This document shows positions 1-8,244 of a DNA stretch of 16,131 nt, one piece after another. The position numbers and the translations under genes were made by a program. How positions within the stretch are numbered: position 1 is the stretch's first letter; each line of letters starts with the position of its first letter. The stretch comes from Gammaproteobacteria bacterium (lineage in GTDB: Bacteria > Pseudomonadota > Gammaproteobacteria > UBA9214): NCBI GenBank assembly GCA_003454335.1, contig DMKK01000236.1, forward strand, positions 571-16,701, written 5' to 3'. The notes beneath the pieces were generated by a model, which searched no databases, was not told the origin of the DNA, and saw only the letters and a program-made list of their open reading frames with translations.

Positions 1-681
1 CGCGGCCTTGCCAGGGATGCCGGCCTGACGGCGGTGCAGGAAAACGATCTGTTTGCTGCGCTGCAGCGCAAGGCCGTTCCCGAGATTGAGGACATGCTGA
101 CAGCAGCGGTTGCCGATAGTGGCCAGCGCAGCCGGCTTGCGGCACTTGCACAGCTGAACGGTGGCCCGGACGTATTCGCGCGTGCCCGTGAGCAGTTGGC
201 GGGTGCCAGTGAGCCTGTTATGGCCGCGCTGGATAACCTGGATGCAATTGCGACACTGCTCAAGCAACGGGCCGGTGCGGTGACCGTCAACTTTGATCTT
301 GCCGAATTGCGTGGTTACAAGTACCAGACCGGGATGGTGTTTGCTGTCTTCGTACCCGGCTGCGGCCAGGAAATTGCCCGCGGGGGACGTTATGATGCCG
401 TCGGCGAGGTGTTCGGGCGTGCGCGTCCGGCGACCGGGTTCAGTACGGACCTCAAGACACTCATCAACCTGAGTCAACGTGATTTTAGCGGGATGCAGGG
501 TGCGATCCTTGCGCCTGCAGAAGAAGCTGCGGCACTGCGTGTGACGGTGAAGGAATTGCGCCGGGCGGGTGAGCGTGTAGTGTGTGCGCTGCCCGGGCAG
601 GCTGGTGACGCCGCGACCATGGGCTGTGACCGTGTGCTGGTGAACGAAAAGGGCGGCTGGGTGATCAAGCCGGCAGACTGA
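1..681 (+). CDS. hisZ: ATP phosphoribosyltransferase regulatory subunit HisZ (5' end missing)
   Basis: HisZ is the catalytically inactive, histidyl-tRNA-synthetase-like subunit that activates the short form of HisG in the first step of histidine biosynthesis (cytoplasm). The reading frame is open from base 1, so the N-terminal part lies upstream of the window; 226 codons are visible and the stop is TGA at 679-681. The class II synthetase-like core is clear: FDLAELRGYKYQTG at visible residues about 98-111, then ARGGRYD at about 126-132 followed by a glycine-containing stretch and ATGFSTDL. The retained HisRS fold, the absence of a tRNA anticodon-binding domain and the position directly before purA all fit HisZ rather than HisS. 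An internal GTG at 34 is not the true start, because the homologous frame continues upstream. Family assignment is secure; only the missing start limits it. Confidence 0.95.
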   Translation, partial: RGLARDAGLTAVQENDLFAALQRKAVPEIEDMLTAAVADSGQRSRLAALAQLNGGPDVFARAREQLAGASEPVMAALDNLDAIATLLKQRAGAVTVNFDLAELRGYKYQTGMVFAVFVPGCGQEIARGGRYDAVGEVFGRARPATGFSTDLKTLINLSQRDFSGMQGAILAPAEEAAALRVTVKELRRAGERVVCALPGQAGDAATMGCDRVLVNEKGGWVIKPAD

Positions 682-699
682 TTGTTGATTGATTTGCCA

Positions 700-793
700 G
701 ATGGGTACGTCGCGTTGCTCCTTTAGCCATCCTACGGCCTTACGAGTATTGTTGGGTTGTCTGTAGGATGGGTAAAGCGCAGCGTACCCATCA
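700..793. repeat. Inverted-repeat element, copy 1 (GATGGGTACG...CATCCTAC family)
   Basis: The left arm at 700-735 and the right arm at 763-792 are imperfect reverse complements. The left arm reads GATGGGTACG, then CGTTGCTCCTTTAGCCATCCTAC; the right arm reads GTAGGATGGGTAAAGCGCAG then CGTACCCATC. The left arm carries about six extra bases (a GTTGCTC-type segment) and a small change in the TTTACCC block. The element lies in the 174-base gap between hisZ and purA. Two more copies of the family occur in this window. It has the form of a REP/REPIN or MITE-like palindromic element that would fold into a long RNA hairpin. No transposase is seen nearby. Confidence 0.85.
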
Positions 794-855
794 GTCCGCA
801 GGCCAGGTGCTATCCGGCTGCTGATTATTAATATTCTGCAACAGAGAGAAATCGA

Positions 856-2148
856 ATGGGTAAAAATGTAGTTGTCATCGGCACACAATGGGGTGACGAA
901 GGCAAGGGTAAGGTCGTTGACCTGCTGACGGACAAGGCCGCTGCGGTGGTGCGTTTCCAGGGCGGGCACAATGCCGGTCACACGCTGGTGATTGAAGGTG
1001 AGACTACCGTGTTGCACCTGATTCCATCAGGTATTCTCAGGGACAATGTCCAGTGCCTCATCGGTAACGGTGTGGTGTTGTCACCCACGGCCCTGCTCGA
1101 GGAACTGACGATGCTGGACCAGGCCGGTGTGCCGGCCCGCGAACGTCTGCAGATCAGCGAGTCCTGTCCGTTAATCCTGCCCTATCATATAGCGCTGGAC
1201 CAGGCGCGCGAACTGGCGCGCGGTAAAAAGGCCATTGGCACGACCGGTCGCGGTATCGGACCGGCCTATGAAGACAAGGTTTCACGGCGCGGTCTGCGCC
1301 TCGGTGAACTGCTTGATCCGGCACACTTCACCGAGCGGCTGCGCGAGGTGATGGAATACCATAACTTTGCCCTGCAACACTATTTCAAGGTCGAGCCGGT
1401 TGATTACCACAAGGTGCTGGACGAGGCGCTGGCGCAGGGTGAGCAGGTTGCACCCATGGTGGCGGATATTCCCGGCCAGTTGCATCGGCTGCGCAAGGCC
1501 GGCAAGAGTATTATGTTTGAAGGTGCACAGGGAGCCTTGCTGGATATTGATCACGGCACCTACCCCTATGTGACTTCGTCCACGACCACGGCCGGGGGGG
1601 CTGCCAGTGGCAGTGGTGTGGGTCCTCGTCATATCGATTATGTCCTTGGTATTGTCAAGGCCTATACCACGCGTGTGGGTGCCGGGCCGTTCCCGACGGA
1701 ACTGTTTGATGACAACGGCAAGCATCTTGGAGAAAAGGGGCACGAGTTTGGTGCAACCACCGGACGTCAGCGTCGTTGTGGCTGGCTGGATGCCGTTGCC
1801 CTGAATCGTTCACTGGCAATCAACAGTGTGACCGGTATCTGTATTACCAAGCTGGACGTGCTTGACGGTCTGGAAACCATCAGGATTGCAGTCAACTACC
1901 GGCTTAACGGCGAGACGCTGGATACGCCGCCGGCGGGTGCAGATCTGATTGAACTATGTGAGCCTGAATACATAGAGATGCCAGGCTGGTCGGAATCAAC
2001 CGTCGGTACAAAAAACTTCAATGAACTGCCGGCTGCAGCCAGGGCTTATCTGGACAAGATTGAGACCCTGTGTGAAACGCCGATTGCCATCATTTCTACC
2101 GGGCCGGACCGGGCTGAAACGATTATTCAGAAACATCCTTTCGAATAA
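856..2148 (+). CDS. purA: Adenylosuccinate synthetase
   Basis: PurA joins IMP and aspartate with GTP hydrolysis to give adenylosuccinate, the first committed step from IMP to AMP (cytoplasm). The protein has 430 residues, the usual bacterial length. The phosphate-binding loop QWGDEGKGK is at residues 11-19, with the catalytic Asp14. QGGHNAGHT with the catalytic His follows near residues 36-44. Further family signatures are GTTGRGIGPAYEDK, the GTP/aspartate loop TTGRQRRCGW, TKLDVLDGL in the guanine-binding region, and a C-terminal STGPDR. The ATG at 856 is preceded by GAGAGAA at 844-850 as ribosome-binding site. A run of seven G at about 1594-1602 does not break the frame. A REP-like element separates it from hisZ, so it may have its own promoter. 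Confidence 0.98.
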   Translation: MGKNVVVIGTQWGDEGKGKVVDLLTDKAAAVVRFQGGHNAGHTLVIEGETTVLHLIPSGILRDNVQCLIGNGVVLSPTALLEELTMLDQAGVPARERLQISESCPLILPYHIALDQARELARGKKAIGTTGRGIGPAYEDKVSRRGLRLGELLDPAHFTERLREVMEYHNFALQHYFKVEPVDYHKVLDEALAQGEQVAPMVADIPGQLHRLRKAGKSIMFEGAQGALLDIDHGTYPYVTSSTTTAGGAASGSGVGPRHIDYVLGIVKAYTTRVGAGPFPTELFDDNGKHLGEKGHEFGATTGRQRRCGWLDAVALNRSLAINSVTGICITKLDVLDGLETIRIAVNYRLNGETLDTPPAGADLIELCEPEYIEMPGWSESTVGTKNFNELPAAARAYLDKIETLCETPIAIISTGPDRAETIIQKHPFE

Positions 2149-2183
2149 ACCGGGCGGGCAGTCCTTGCCCACCTGTCTTGTTA

Positions 2184-2212
2184 TTGACACCCCCGGACGG
2201 GGGGGCTAGATT
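2184..2212 (+). promoter_or_regulatory. Candidate sigma-70 promoter for the envelope-motor operon
   Basis: A perfect -35 hexamer TTGACA lies at 2184-2189 and a -10-like TAGATT at 2207-2212, with an exact 17-base spacer. The spacer holds a GC palindrome, CCCCCG-GA-CGGGGG (2190-2203). The site is 257 bases upstream of the preferred start of the first motor-operon gene and downstream of purA. This is a prediction from sequence only. The same palindrome could instead be a purA transcript-end hairpin, although no T-run follows it. Confidence 0.45.
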
Positions 2213-2239
2213 GATATAACGAAGTCTGCGAATTCTTAT

Positions 2240-2378
2240 GTAGGGTGGGTAAAGGAGCAACGCGACGATGGGCAGGATGCCCGAGTGTCAAGGAACACAG
2301 GGAAGTGTGAGAACGACCGTACCCATCATGGTGAGAGCGCCATAATTTGATGGGTACGCTCCGCTTTACCCATCCTAC
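2240..2378. repeat. Inverted-repeat element, copy 2, with an internal 52-base insertion
   Basis: The left half begins GTAGGGTGGGTAAAGGAGCA at 2240 and continues to CGCGAC at 2266. It resumes as GTACCCATCA at 2319. The right arm at 2349-2378 reads GATGGGTACGCTCCGCTTTA then CCCATCCTAC. Compared with copy 3, the left arm is split by 52 bases (2267-2318), which contain the small hairpin GGGCAGGATGCCC. The sequence CGAC occurs at both edges of the insertion. The element sits between purA and the first gene of the motor operon, inside the presumed leader RNA if the promoter at 2184 is real. Confidence 0.8.
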
Positions 2379-2468
2379 GTGCTCAACGGACTCCCGACGG
2401 AGGGGGTATATTAAAGCAGATTAATGCAATCGCTGCCCCGCAGCTTGTTTGTACAGCCGGTCCCCCTG

Positions 2469-3047
2469 ATGATGCACCTTTTTCGTTCAAACCACCGTTG
2501 GCTCTCAGCCTGGCTGCTGTTGGCAGCCTGCGTGTGCTGTACTTTTCTGGCCAGTGCCAGGGCAGCACCACCGGCGGACGAGCGTGGTGATACTCGTGAG
2601 AGTTTTGTCAAACTTGATGGCGAGATCCAGGCGATCAAGGAGGAAATCCTGGGGATCAACCGGGATATCCTGTTGCTCGAGGAGTTGTCGCTGTATCCGC
2701 ATGGCCAGCAGCTGGTGGTACTGGTATCGGTTGCGAAGGACAGTCCTGTCAATCCGGACACGATAGCGCTGCAACTGGACGGGCAGACGGTGAGCCAGCA
2801 TCGTTACACCGTCAGCGAGAGTGACGCCCTGCAGGAGGGCGGGGTACACCGGCTCTATAGCGGCAGACTTGGTAACGGTGAACACAGTTTGCTTGTCTCC
2901 CTCACCGGAAAGCGGGTCAAAGGTCAGGTCTTTCAGCAGCAGCGCAGTGTCACTATCACCAAGCGGCCCGGACGCAAGTACCTGGAACTGCACCTGGGGC
3001 CGGGTGACGATGCGTCGGAGCCGGGGCTGACCGTGCGTGAATGGTAG
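2469..3047 (+). CDS. Exported coiled-coil protein of unknown function, first gene of motor operon
   Basis: I do not recognise a named family. From the ATG at 2469 the protein has 192 residues and starts with a good Sec signal: basic MMHLFRSNHRW, a hydrophobic stretch from about residue 12 to 29, and a likely cleavage after ARA at 30-32. An in-frame ATG at 2424 would add 15 residues, giving a long n-region; a GGAGGGGG stretch lies too far upstream of it to decide. After the signal comes a heptad-like helix at about residues 43-74 (SFVKLDGEIQAIKEEILGIN). A beta-rich part of about 110 residues follows and may be a small immunoglobulin-like or sandwich domain. The protein is therefore probably periplasmic. 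The stop overlaps the next start, which suggests translational coupling to the TPR gene. It is most likely an accessory or structural part of the envelope complex. Confidence 0.8.
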   Translation: MMHLFRSNHRWLSAWLLLAACVCCTFLASARAAPPADERGDTRESFVKLDGEIQAIKEEILGINRDILLLEELSLYPHGQQLVVLVSVAKDSPVNPDTIALQLDGQTVSQHRYTVSESDALQEGGVHRLYSGRLGNGEHSLLVSLTGKRVKGQVFQQQRSVTITKRPGRKYLELHLGPGDDASEPGLTVREW

Positions 3048-5131
3048 TGGCGATGAAAAACCGGTTGCTTGAAATGTTGCGTGGTTTTCCAGCGGCGCTG
3101 TTGTGCGCGACAGTCGGCGTGACCTTGCCGGCCGCTGCAGCGGATCAGGGTGACGAACGCCTGCAGGAACTGCTCTATGGTGAAGCACTGTTCCATTCTC
3201 ACCAGCAAGACTACCTGACTGCAATTACCCGGTTGCAGCTGGCCGAAGAGCAGGGATTATTGCCGCCAGCGTCTGACGATGCCCGGCTGTTGCTGGCAAG
3301 AATGAAGCTTGCCTACGGTTTGCATGTTGAGGCCGGGTTCGACTTTCATGCACTGCTCGGCGAGGACGTGCCGGACGCTGTGAGAAACCGTGCCTGGTAC
3401 GAGTTGGCCAGGACTTTTTCCAACAAGGGCTATTACGATGCGGCAGCGGAAGCGCTGCAACGTGTTCAGGGTGAAGTGCCGGCAGACATTGCCGGTGACT
3501 ATCAGTTGCTGCAAGCCACGGTTTTGATGGCCCTGAAGCAGAATAGCGAGGCTGCGCACGTGCTGGAAGACTGGCGGGGGGCACCCGCGCTGGCAGCCTA
3601 TGCGCATTACAATCGCGGTATCGCACTGGTACGTGCGGGTGATCATCTGCAGGCTGTCCCGGCACTTGAACAGGCAGTGGATATGCCGGCAAAGGGGGAA
3701 GAACTGCTTGCCCTGCGGGACAAGGCGCTGCTGTCACTGGGTTATGCCTATGCCAGGGCGGAGGATTATAAACAGGCCCGCAAGCAGCTGGAAGCGGTCC
3801 GGCCACAAGGCCCGTTTTCGAACCGGGCATTATTGGCGCTGGGCTGGATCGCGCACAAGCAGGGCAGCAGTGAATCCGCGCTGGTTTCCTGGATGGAGCT
3901 GCGTGGCCGCTCACCCACTGATCCGGCGGTGCTGGAAACGCTGCTGGTGGTCCCCGCCGTACACCGGGAACTGGATGCCCTGCAAACGGCGACCCGGGAT
4001 TACGAAGCCGCGATGACGGCCTATACCAGTGAGCTGAATCATTTGCATACGGCCAGGGAATCGGTGCAAACAGGTAATGCCGTGTCGCTACTGTTGCAAA
4101 ACGATAGTGGTTCCGGGCCGGCTACAGCAGGGCAGGCCGCGTCTGGAGAGACCGTCTATTTCGGGCCATTGCTGGCCACCAGAGACTTCCAGGAAATGTT
4201 ACAGGGTCACGGTGAATTGCAGTCCATGTTGAGCAAGGTTGACAAAGGGCTGTACAACATTGCCCTGCTGGCGAAGGCCGCTACGCCCCTGCAGGGTGAG
4301 CATGCGCGTTCCGCAACCGGAGCGTCTCCCGCAACTGTTGCCCGCGAGTCTGCCGGGTCGGCAGGCGGTGGCAGCCCGGCACGGTCGCAGCAGCAGGTTT
4401 TTTCAGGCAAGACCGACGACCCGGACTGGCAGCAGCAGTGGGATGAACGGCCGGGGGAATCAACAGATCTGCCGGCACCGGGGATTCCGCAGCTGCCGGA
4501 GATCGAGTTGCCCGGGGCTCGTACGCTGAAACCCTTGCCGGAGTCTGATTTCACGGGACTGCCCGAGTCCGACTTTTCCGGCTTGCCACCGGACGCTGTA
4601 TTCATCAGTGATATGTCGGGCGCGGAAGAGAACTGGCTGCCGGACTCCGAGATCCTGTGGTTACCGGAAACCGGCAGGTTCCAGATGCCGAAAGGTGAGG
4701 AGGACTATGCCTATCCGGACAAGGTCGCGCAGGATCGTACACAACACGGAGATCATTATGCGTACCAGCTGAACCGCATGATCCCGGCCGGCCAGGACGA
4801 GGCAGGGTTCAATCCCGGTGCAGTTCCGGTCGGGGAGGCCCTGCGTGAGCTGGCGGCGGCGCTCAACAGTGCCACCAACCGGATGACGCTACTGGGGGAG
4901 TCGTTCGATCCGGCGATGGAGATTGAGGGGCTGGAGAAACGTATTGCCGCGCTGCGTGCACGTATTCTCCAGCTGCGCGCACGTATAGCAACTGCCATCG
5001 CCCTCTATGAAAACTATACGCAGGCACTGGCCCTGGATGAACTGGATCGTCGCCAGCACTTGCTTGAAGACCTGCTTGAACAGGCAAGTCTGGAACTTGC
5101 AAAAACCTATGACCAGAGCAGTGATCGCTAA
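3041..5131 (+). CDS. Exported TPR protein with LP-rich linker and C-terminal coiled coil
   Basis: The 696-residue protein starts with a signal peptide (hydrophobic core about residues 17-32, cleavage near LPAAAA-DQ). An ATG at 3053 (residue 5) is an equally good start. Residues 40-330 are helical TPR-like repeats, for example WYELARTFSNKGYYDAAAEA at 119-138, AHYNRGIALVRAGDHLQAVP at 188-207 and ALLSLGYAYARAEDYKQARK at 229-248. Residues about 420-475 are low in complexity and rich in Ala, Gly and Ser. Residues 477-560 form an acidic linker with repeated LP motifs, including a near-tandem LPESDFTG / LPESDFSG at 499-514. Residues 595-690 are strongly helical, likely coiled coil. It is probably a periplasmic scaffold. 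The layout resembles the TPR subunits of the Myxococcus Glt apparatus in position and type; orthology is inferred, not shown. It overlaps the preceding gene by 7 bases and the next by 23. Confidence 0.88.
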   Translation: MVVAMKNRLLEMLRGFPAALLCATVGVTLPAAAADQGDERLQELLYGEALFHSHQQDYLTAITRLQLAEEQGLLPPASDDARLLLARMKLAYGLHVEAGFDFHALLGEDVPDAVRNRAWYELARTFSNKGYYDAAAEALQRVQGEVPADIAGDYQLLQATVLMALKQNSEAAHVLEDWRGAPALAAYAHYNRGIALVRAGDHLQAVPALEQAVDMPAKGEELLALRDKALLSLGYAYARAEDYKQARKQLEAVRPQGPFSNRALLALGWIAHKQGSSESALVSWMELRGRSPTDPAVLETLLVVPAVHRELDALQTATRDYEAAMTAYTSELNHLHTARESVQTGNAVSLLLQNDSGSGPATAGQAASGETVYFGPLLATRDFQEMLQGHGELQSMLSKVDKGLYNIALLAKAATPLQGEHARSATGASPATVARESAGSAGGGSPARSQQQVFSGKTDDPDWQQQWDERPGESTDLPAPGIPQLPEIELPGARTLKPLPESDFTGLPESDFSGLPPDAVFISDMSGAEENWLPDSEILWLPETGRFQMPKGEEDYAYPDKVAQDRTQHGDHYAYQLNRMIPAGQDEAGFNPGAVPVGEALRELAAALNSATNRMTLLGESFDPAMEIEGLEKRIAALRARILQLRARIATAIALYENYTQALALDELDRRQHLLEDLLEQASLELAKTYDQSSDR

Positions 5132-7898
5132 CGCCGCTTGCAGACTGGCAGTACCGGTGGTTTGCCTGTTGATGGCAGCCTGTGCCGCTCCGCCTGAACG
5201 GCAGGCTCCCGACCATGCACCTGCGGTCACGACACCGGATCAGGCGGCAACTGCCCGCTCTGCAAGAGTGGGACGGGACAAGGCCATTGCCTCCTACCGT
5301 GACTATCTTGCACGTTACCCGGATGGCACCGAGCATGACAGCATTCCCCGCCGGCTCGCCGACCTGCTGGTTGAGCAGGCGGCAGACCTGCAGCTGGACG
5401 CGGCGACGACCCGGGATAACCCGGTACGGATGGATGCGGCAGCCCGGCAATCCTGGAGTGAAGCAATCAGCCATTATGAGTACCTGCTGACCAAGTACCC
5501 GGACGGGCCGGACACCACCGACCTTTTGTATCAACTGTCGAGGGCCTACGAGGAGAGCGGGCAAGCGCAGCAGGCATTGACGAGCATCGATCAGTTGCTG
5601 ATTCAGGAACCGGCGTCCAATGTGCGGCTGTATGCCGATACCCGGTTCCGGCGGGGTGAATTATTGTTTGGGGAAGGCGCCTACCGGGAGGCGGGGCAAT
5701 CCTACCAGGCGGTGGTTGACCTGGGTGCGTCTGTGCCGGCCTATGAACAGGCGCTCTACAAACTGGGCTGGAGTTTGTTCAAGCAGGAACGTTATCTGGA
5801 TGCCTTGCCGGTGCTGTTTACCTTCCTTGACCGGAAAATTCCGCCCGGTGCAGCATTTGATGCACAACTGGCCCGACTGTCTCCGGCCGATCGGGAACAG
5901 GCTGCCGATGTGTTCCGCGTTACCAGCATGAGTTTCGCGCAGCTGGGTGGTGTGGATGCGGTGGACGCATTTTTCCGGCGCTCTGGCAACCGCAGCTATG
6001 CTGACCACGTCTACCTGGATCTTGCTGCATTCTATGTTGAGCAGGACCAGGTGACCGAGGCAGCCAGAACCTGGCTGGTACTGGCACAACGTGCCCCCCT
6101 CGGACCCGCGGCGCCGCGCCTTTCCGCACGGGCGATCAGTCTCTATCAACAGGCAGGTTTTCAGGAGCGCGTGATAGAAGCTGAAACGCTGTTTGTGCAT
6201 GACTATGGCATGGGCAGTGAATTCTGGACGGTGCATGCGCCGCCGGACTTTCCGGATGTGCTGCAGGTGTTACAGTCCAGCCTGCAGGAACTTGCACAGT
6301 TCAGTCATGAGCGGGCGCGCGAGACGCAGGATGCCAGTGATGTGCGCGCGGCAGAGCAATGGTATCGGAAATATCTGGCAGCCTTCGGGGATGAGGCCGG
6401 TGCGGCGGACATGAATTTCCAGCTGGCCGAATTGCTGTATGAAAACGGCCGCTATCAGCAGGCTGTTGATGAATATGAGCGGGCTGCCTGGTCACGCGGT
6501 GCGCATCCGCGTGCTGCCGAGGCGGCACTGGGTGCGCTGCGTGCCAGCGAGAAAGTCCTGCAACACGCGGCTGCGGCAGACAAGGCTGCCGTGACAGCAC
6601 GTGCAACGGCAGGCGCATTGCGTTTTGTACTGAGCTATCCGGACCACGCGGCGGCCCCGGGACTGCTGGCGCAAACCGGCACCGTGTTGCTGCAACAGCA
6701 GGATTACGACAGCGCCCTCCGGATGAGTGAGCAGGCACTGGCGGTTGCTGGCCCGGCTGCACTCAGGCAGGCAGCCTGGTCCATTCAGGCGCAGGCTCAG
6801 TACGGGCTGGGGAACTACCCGGCAGCTGCGGATGCTTACCGTGCGGCACAGCAGCTTGCCGGCCAGGATGATCCGCGACGGCTGGCATTGCAGGAAGGAC
6901 TGGCGGCCACCATTTACAAGCAGGCAGAGCAGACCTTAACGCAAGGGGACTCGCGTGCGGCGGTAGTCCTGTATCAACAGGCCGCACAGCTCGCACCCGG
7001 TGCCTCCATTCGTTCCCGGGCACAATACGATGCGGCGACGGCCCTTTTGGCGCAGGCCTCATGGGCCGAGGCGATCCGGATGCTTGAGCAGTTCCGTCGC
7101 GACTATCCGGATGATCCGTTGCAGCCAGAGGTCACCCGGAAGCTGGCCTATGCCCATGAACGCAGTGGTCACAGCAGCCAGGCCGCAACGGAGTACCTGC
7201 GCCTCGGGGAGGACCGGCAGCAGTCGGCAGCGTTGCAACGTGAAGCCCTGCTGCATGCAGCCGACATTTATGCGCAGACCGGCGCAGACCGGCAAGCCAT
7301 CAGTACCCGAGAGCAATACCTTGAACGGTTTCCGGAACCCGCAGCGACTGCTGTTGACGTGATGCAACAACTTGCCGATCTGGAAGCAGACAATGGTAAC
7401 CCCGGCAGGCGGCAGTACTGGCTAGAGGAAATCATCCGGCTGGATCGCAAGGCAGGCACACCCCGGACACGGGTACCTGCCGCCGAGGCTGCGCTGGAAC
7501 TGGCTGACAAGCGGCTCGCTGCCTTTCAGCAGATCCAGCTGGTCAGTCCCGTACAGGACAGCCTTGCCCGCAAGTTGCAGGCGATGAAACAGGCATTGCA
7601 GGCATTCGAGGCCGCCATCAATTATGGTGTTACCCCGGTTACCACGGCGGCCACCCATCAAATTGCCGGCATGTACGACGAGTTGGGCCATGCACTGCTG
7701 ACATCGGAGCGTCCGGTCAGCCTGACGGCAGAGGAACTGGCAGAATATGATTTACTTCTGGTAGAGAAGGCCGCACCTTTTGAACAGCAGGCCATTGATA
7801 TTTACACGACGAATGCACAACGAACCGGCAGCGAGCAGAACGATCCCTGGGTTGCAAAAAGTGTGCAACGTCTTGGTGAACTGCAAAATGGCCGCTAG
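5109..7898 (+). CDS. TPR lipoprotein, large (929 residues)
   Basis: Starting at the ATG at 5109, the protein begins with a lipoprotein signal ending in LLMAAC, so Cys25 would be lipidated. Ala at +2 predicts outer-membrane sorting by the E. coli rule. The frame is open back to 5007, but that longer start would bury the lipobox behind a 34-residue hydrophilic leader read out of frame from the preceding gene; a GTG at 5121 is a second option. The rest is a long chain of TPR or TPR-like helical hairpins, clearest at about residues 117-160 (HYEYLLTKYPDGPDTTDLLY), 410-457 (FQLAELLYENGRYQQAVDEY), 530-585 and 647-700. It overlaps the previous gene by 23 bases. As a TPR lipoprotein beside a TolQ/ExbD motor, it likely forms the periplasmic, outer-membrane-anchored end of the machine. 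Similar TPR lipoproteins occur in the Glt gliding cluster; the exact counterpart cannot be settled here. Confidence 0.9.
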   Translation: MTRAVIANAACRLAVPVVCLLMAACAAPPERQAPDHAPAVTTPDQAATARSARVGRDKAIASYRDYLARYPDGTEHDSIPRRLADLLVEQAADLQLDAATTRDNPVRMDAAARQSWSEAISHYEYLLTKYPDGPDTTDLLYQLSRAYEESGQAQQALTSIDQLLIQEPASNVRLYADTRFRRGELLFGEGAYREAGQSYQAVVDLGASVPAYEQALYKLGWSLFKQERYLDALPVLFTFLDRKIPPGAAFDAQLARLSPADREQAADVFRVTSMSFAQLGGVDAVDAFFRRSGNRSYADHVYLDLAAFYVEQDQVTEAARTWLVLAQRAPLGPAAPRLSARAISLYQQAGFQERVIEAETLFVHDYGMGSEFWTVHAPPDFPDVLQVLQSSLQELAQFSHERARETQDASDVRAAEQWYRKYLAAFGDEAGAADMNFQLAELLYENGRYQQAVDEYERAAWSRGAHPRAAEAALGALRASEKVLQHAAAADKAAVTARATAGALRFVLSYPDHAAAPGLLAQTGTVLLQQQDYDSALRMSEQALAVAGPAALRQAAWSIQAQAQYGLGNYPAAADAYRAAQQLAGQDDPRRLALQEGLAATIYKQAEQTLTQGDSRAAVVLYQQAAQLAPGASIRSRAQYDAATALLAQASWAEAIRMLEQFRRDYPDDPLQPEVTRKLAYAHERSGHSSQAATEYLRLGEDRQQSAALQREALLHAADIYAQTGADRQAISTREQYLERFPEPAATAVDVMQQLADLEADNGNPGRRQYWLEEIIRLDRKAGTPRTRVPAAEAALELADKRLAAFQQIQLVSPVQDSLARKLQAMKQALQAFEAAINYGVTPVTTAATHQIAGMYDELGHALLTSERPVSLTAEELAEYDLLLVEKAAPFEQQAIDIYTTNAQRTGSEQNDPWVAKSVQRLGELQNGR

Positions 7899-7920
7899 CG
7901 GCCAGACGGAGAATTGGAAC

Positions 7921-8196
7921 ATGCAATCAGAACAGTATATCCGCCTGCTGCTGGTTGCCGTCACCCTGTGGGTATTGCCCGCGAGCGGAGAGGAGCAACT
8001 GGAGCAGGAAACGATTTCTATCAAGGGCAACCAGGGTCTGCCAAATACACTGTATATCGCGCCCTGGAAACGGGTCGGTGCCCCGCTGGAAAGTGAGGGG
8101 CTCGAAGGTGATATAGGGGAAGAATCAGAACCGGTTGAGCGCGATATATTCCAGCGCGAACTGGAGTTGCAACGCCAGGGCTACAGTGTTGATTAG
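7921..8196 (+). CDS. Small exported protein with LPNTLYIAPWKR motif
   Basis: No named family is recognised. The ATG at 7921 has a good ribosome-binding site (GGAGAA, 7908-7913), so it is preferred over the open frame reaching back to 7780 inside the TPR gene. The 91-residue product starts with a signal peptide (MQSEQYIRLLLVAVTLWVLPASG, cleavage about residue 23), followed by an acidic mature part of roughly 68 residues. Its most distinctive segment is ISIKGNQGLPNTLYIAPWKR at about residues 36-55; the mature chain is otherwise low in hydrophobic residues and has no Cys. It lies 22 bases after the TPR lipoprotein and before the motor genes. This points to a small periplasmic subunit or adaptor of the same complex, but the function is unknown. 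Confidence 0.82.
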   Translation: MQSEQYIRLLLVAVTLWVLPASGEEQLEQETISIKGNQGLPNTLYIAPWKRVGAPLESEGLEGDIGEESEPVERDIFQRELELQRQGYSVD

Positions 8197-8202
8197 CCGG
8201 GT

Positions 8203-8222
8203 TGATGGGTGTTACCCATCCT
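8203..8222. repeat. Degenerate fragment of the inverted-repeat family
   Basis: The bases TGATGGGT followed by GTTACCCATCCTGTA match the two ends of one arm of the repeat family, with the middle deleted. The fragment lies just after the stop of the 91-residue protein and upstream of full copy 3, so it looks like a decayed extra copy. Confidence 0.6.
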
Positions 8223-8244
8223 GTATTGATTTATTCGCAGGATC

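Noticed and set aside
1594..1602. Possible frameshift at a G-run in purA
   Set aside because: The reading frame continues through the run with intact PurA motifs on both sides and full family length.
5007..5108. Upstream extension of the large TPR lipoprotein to 5007
   Set aside because: The extra 34 residues overlap the coiled-coil end of the preceding gene in another frame and would place the lipobox too far from the N-terminus. The ATG at 5109 gives a proper lipoprotein signal.
2505..5564. Several long antisense open frames of 200-240 residues (2505-3224, 3225-3914, 4863-5564)
   Set aside because: They lie opposite genes with clear signal peptides and TPR repeats, have no recognisable domain, and are rich in Pro, Arg, Ser and Cys, as expected for shadows in high-GC DNA.
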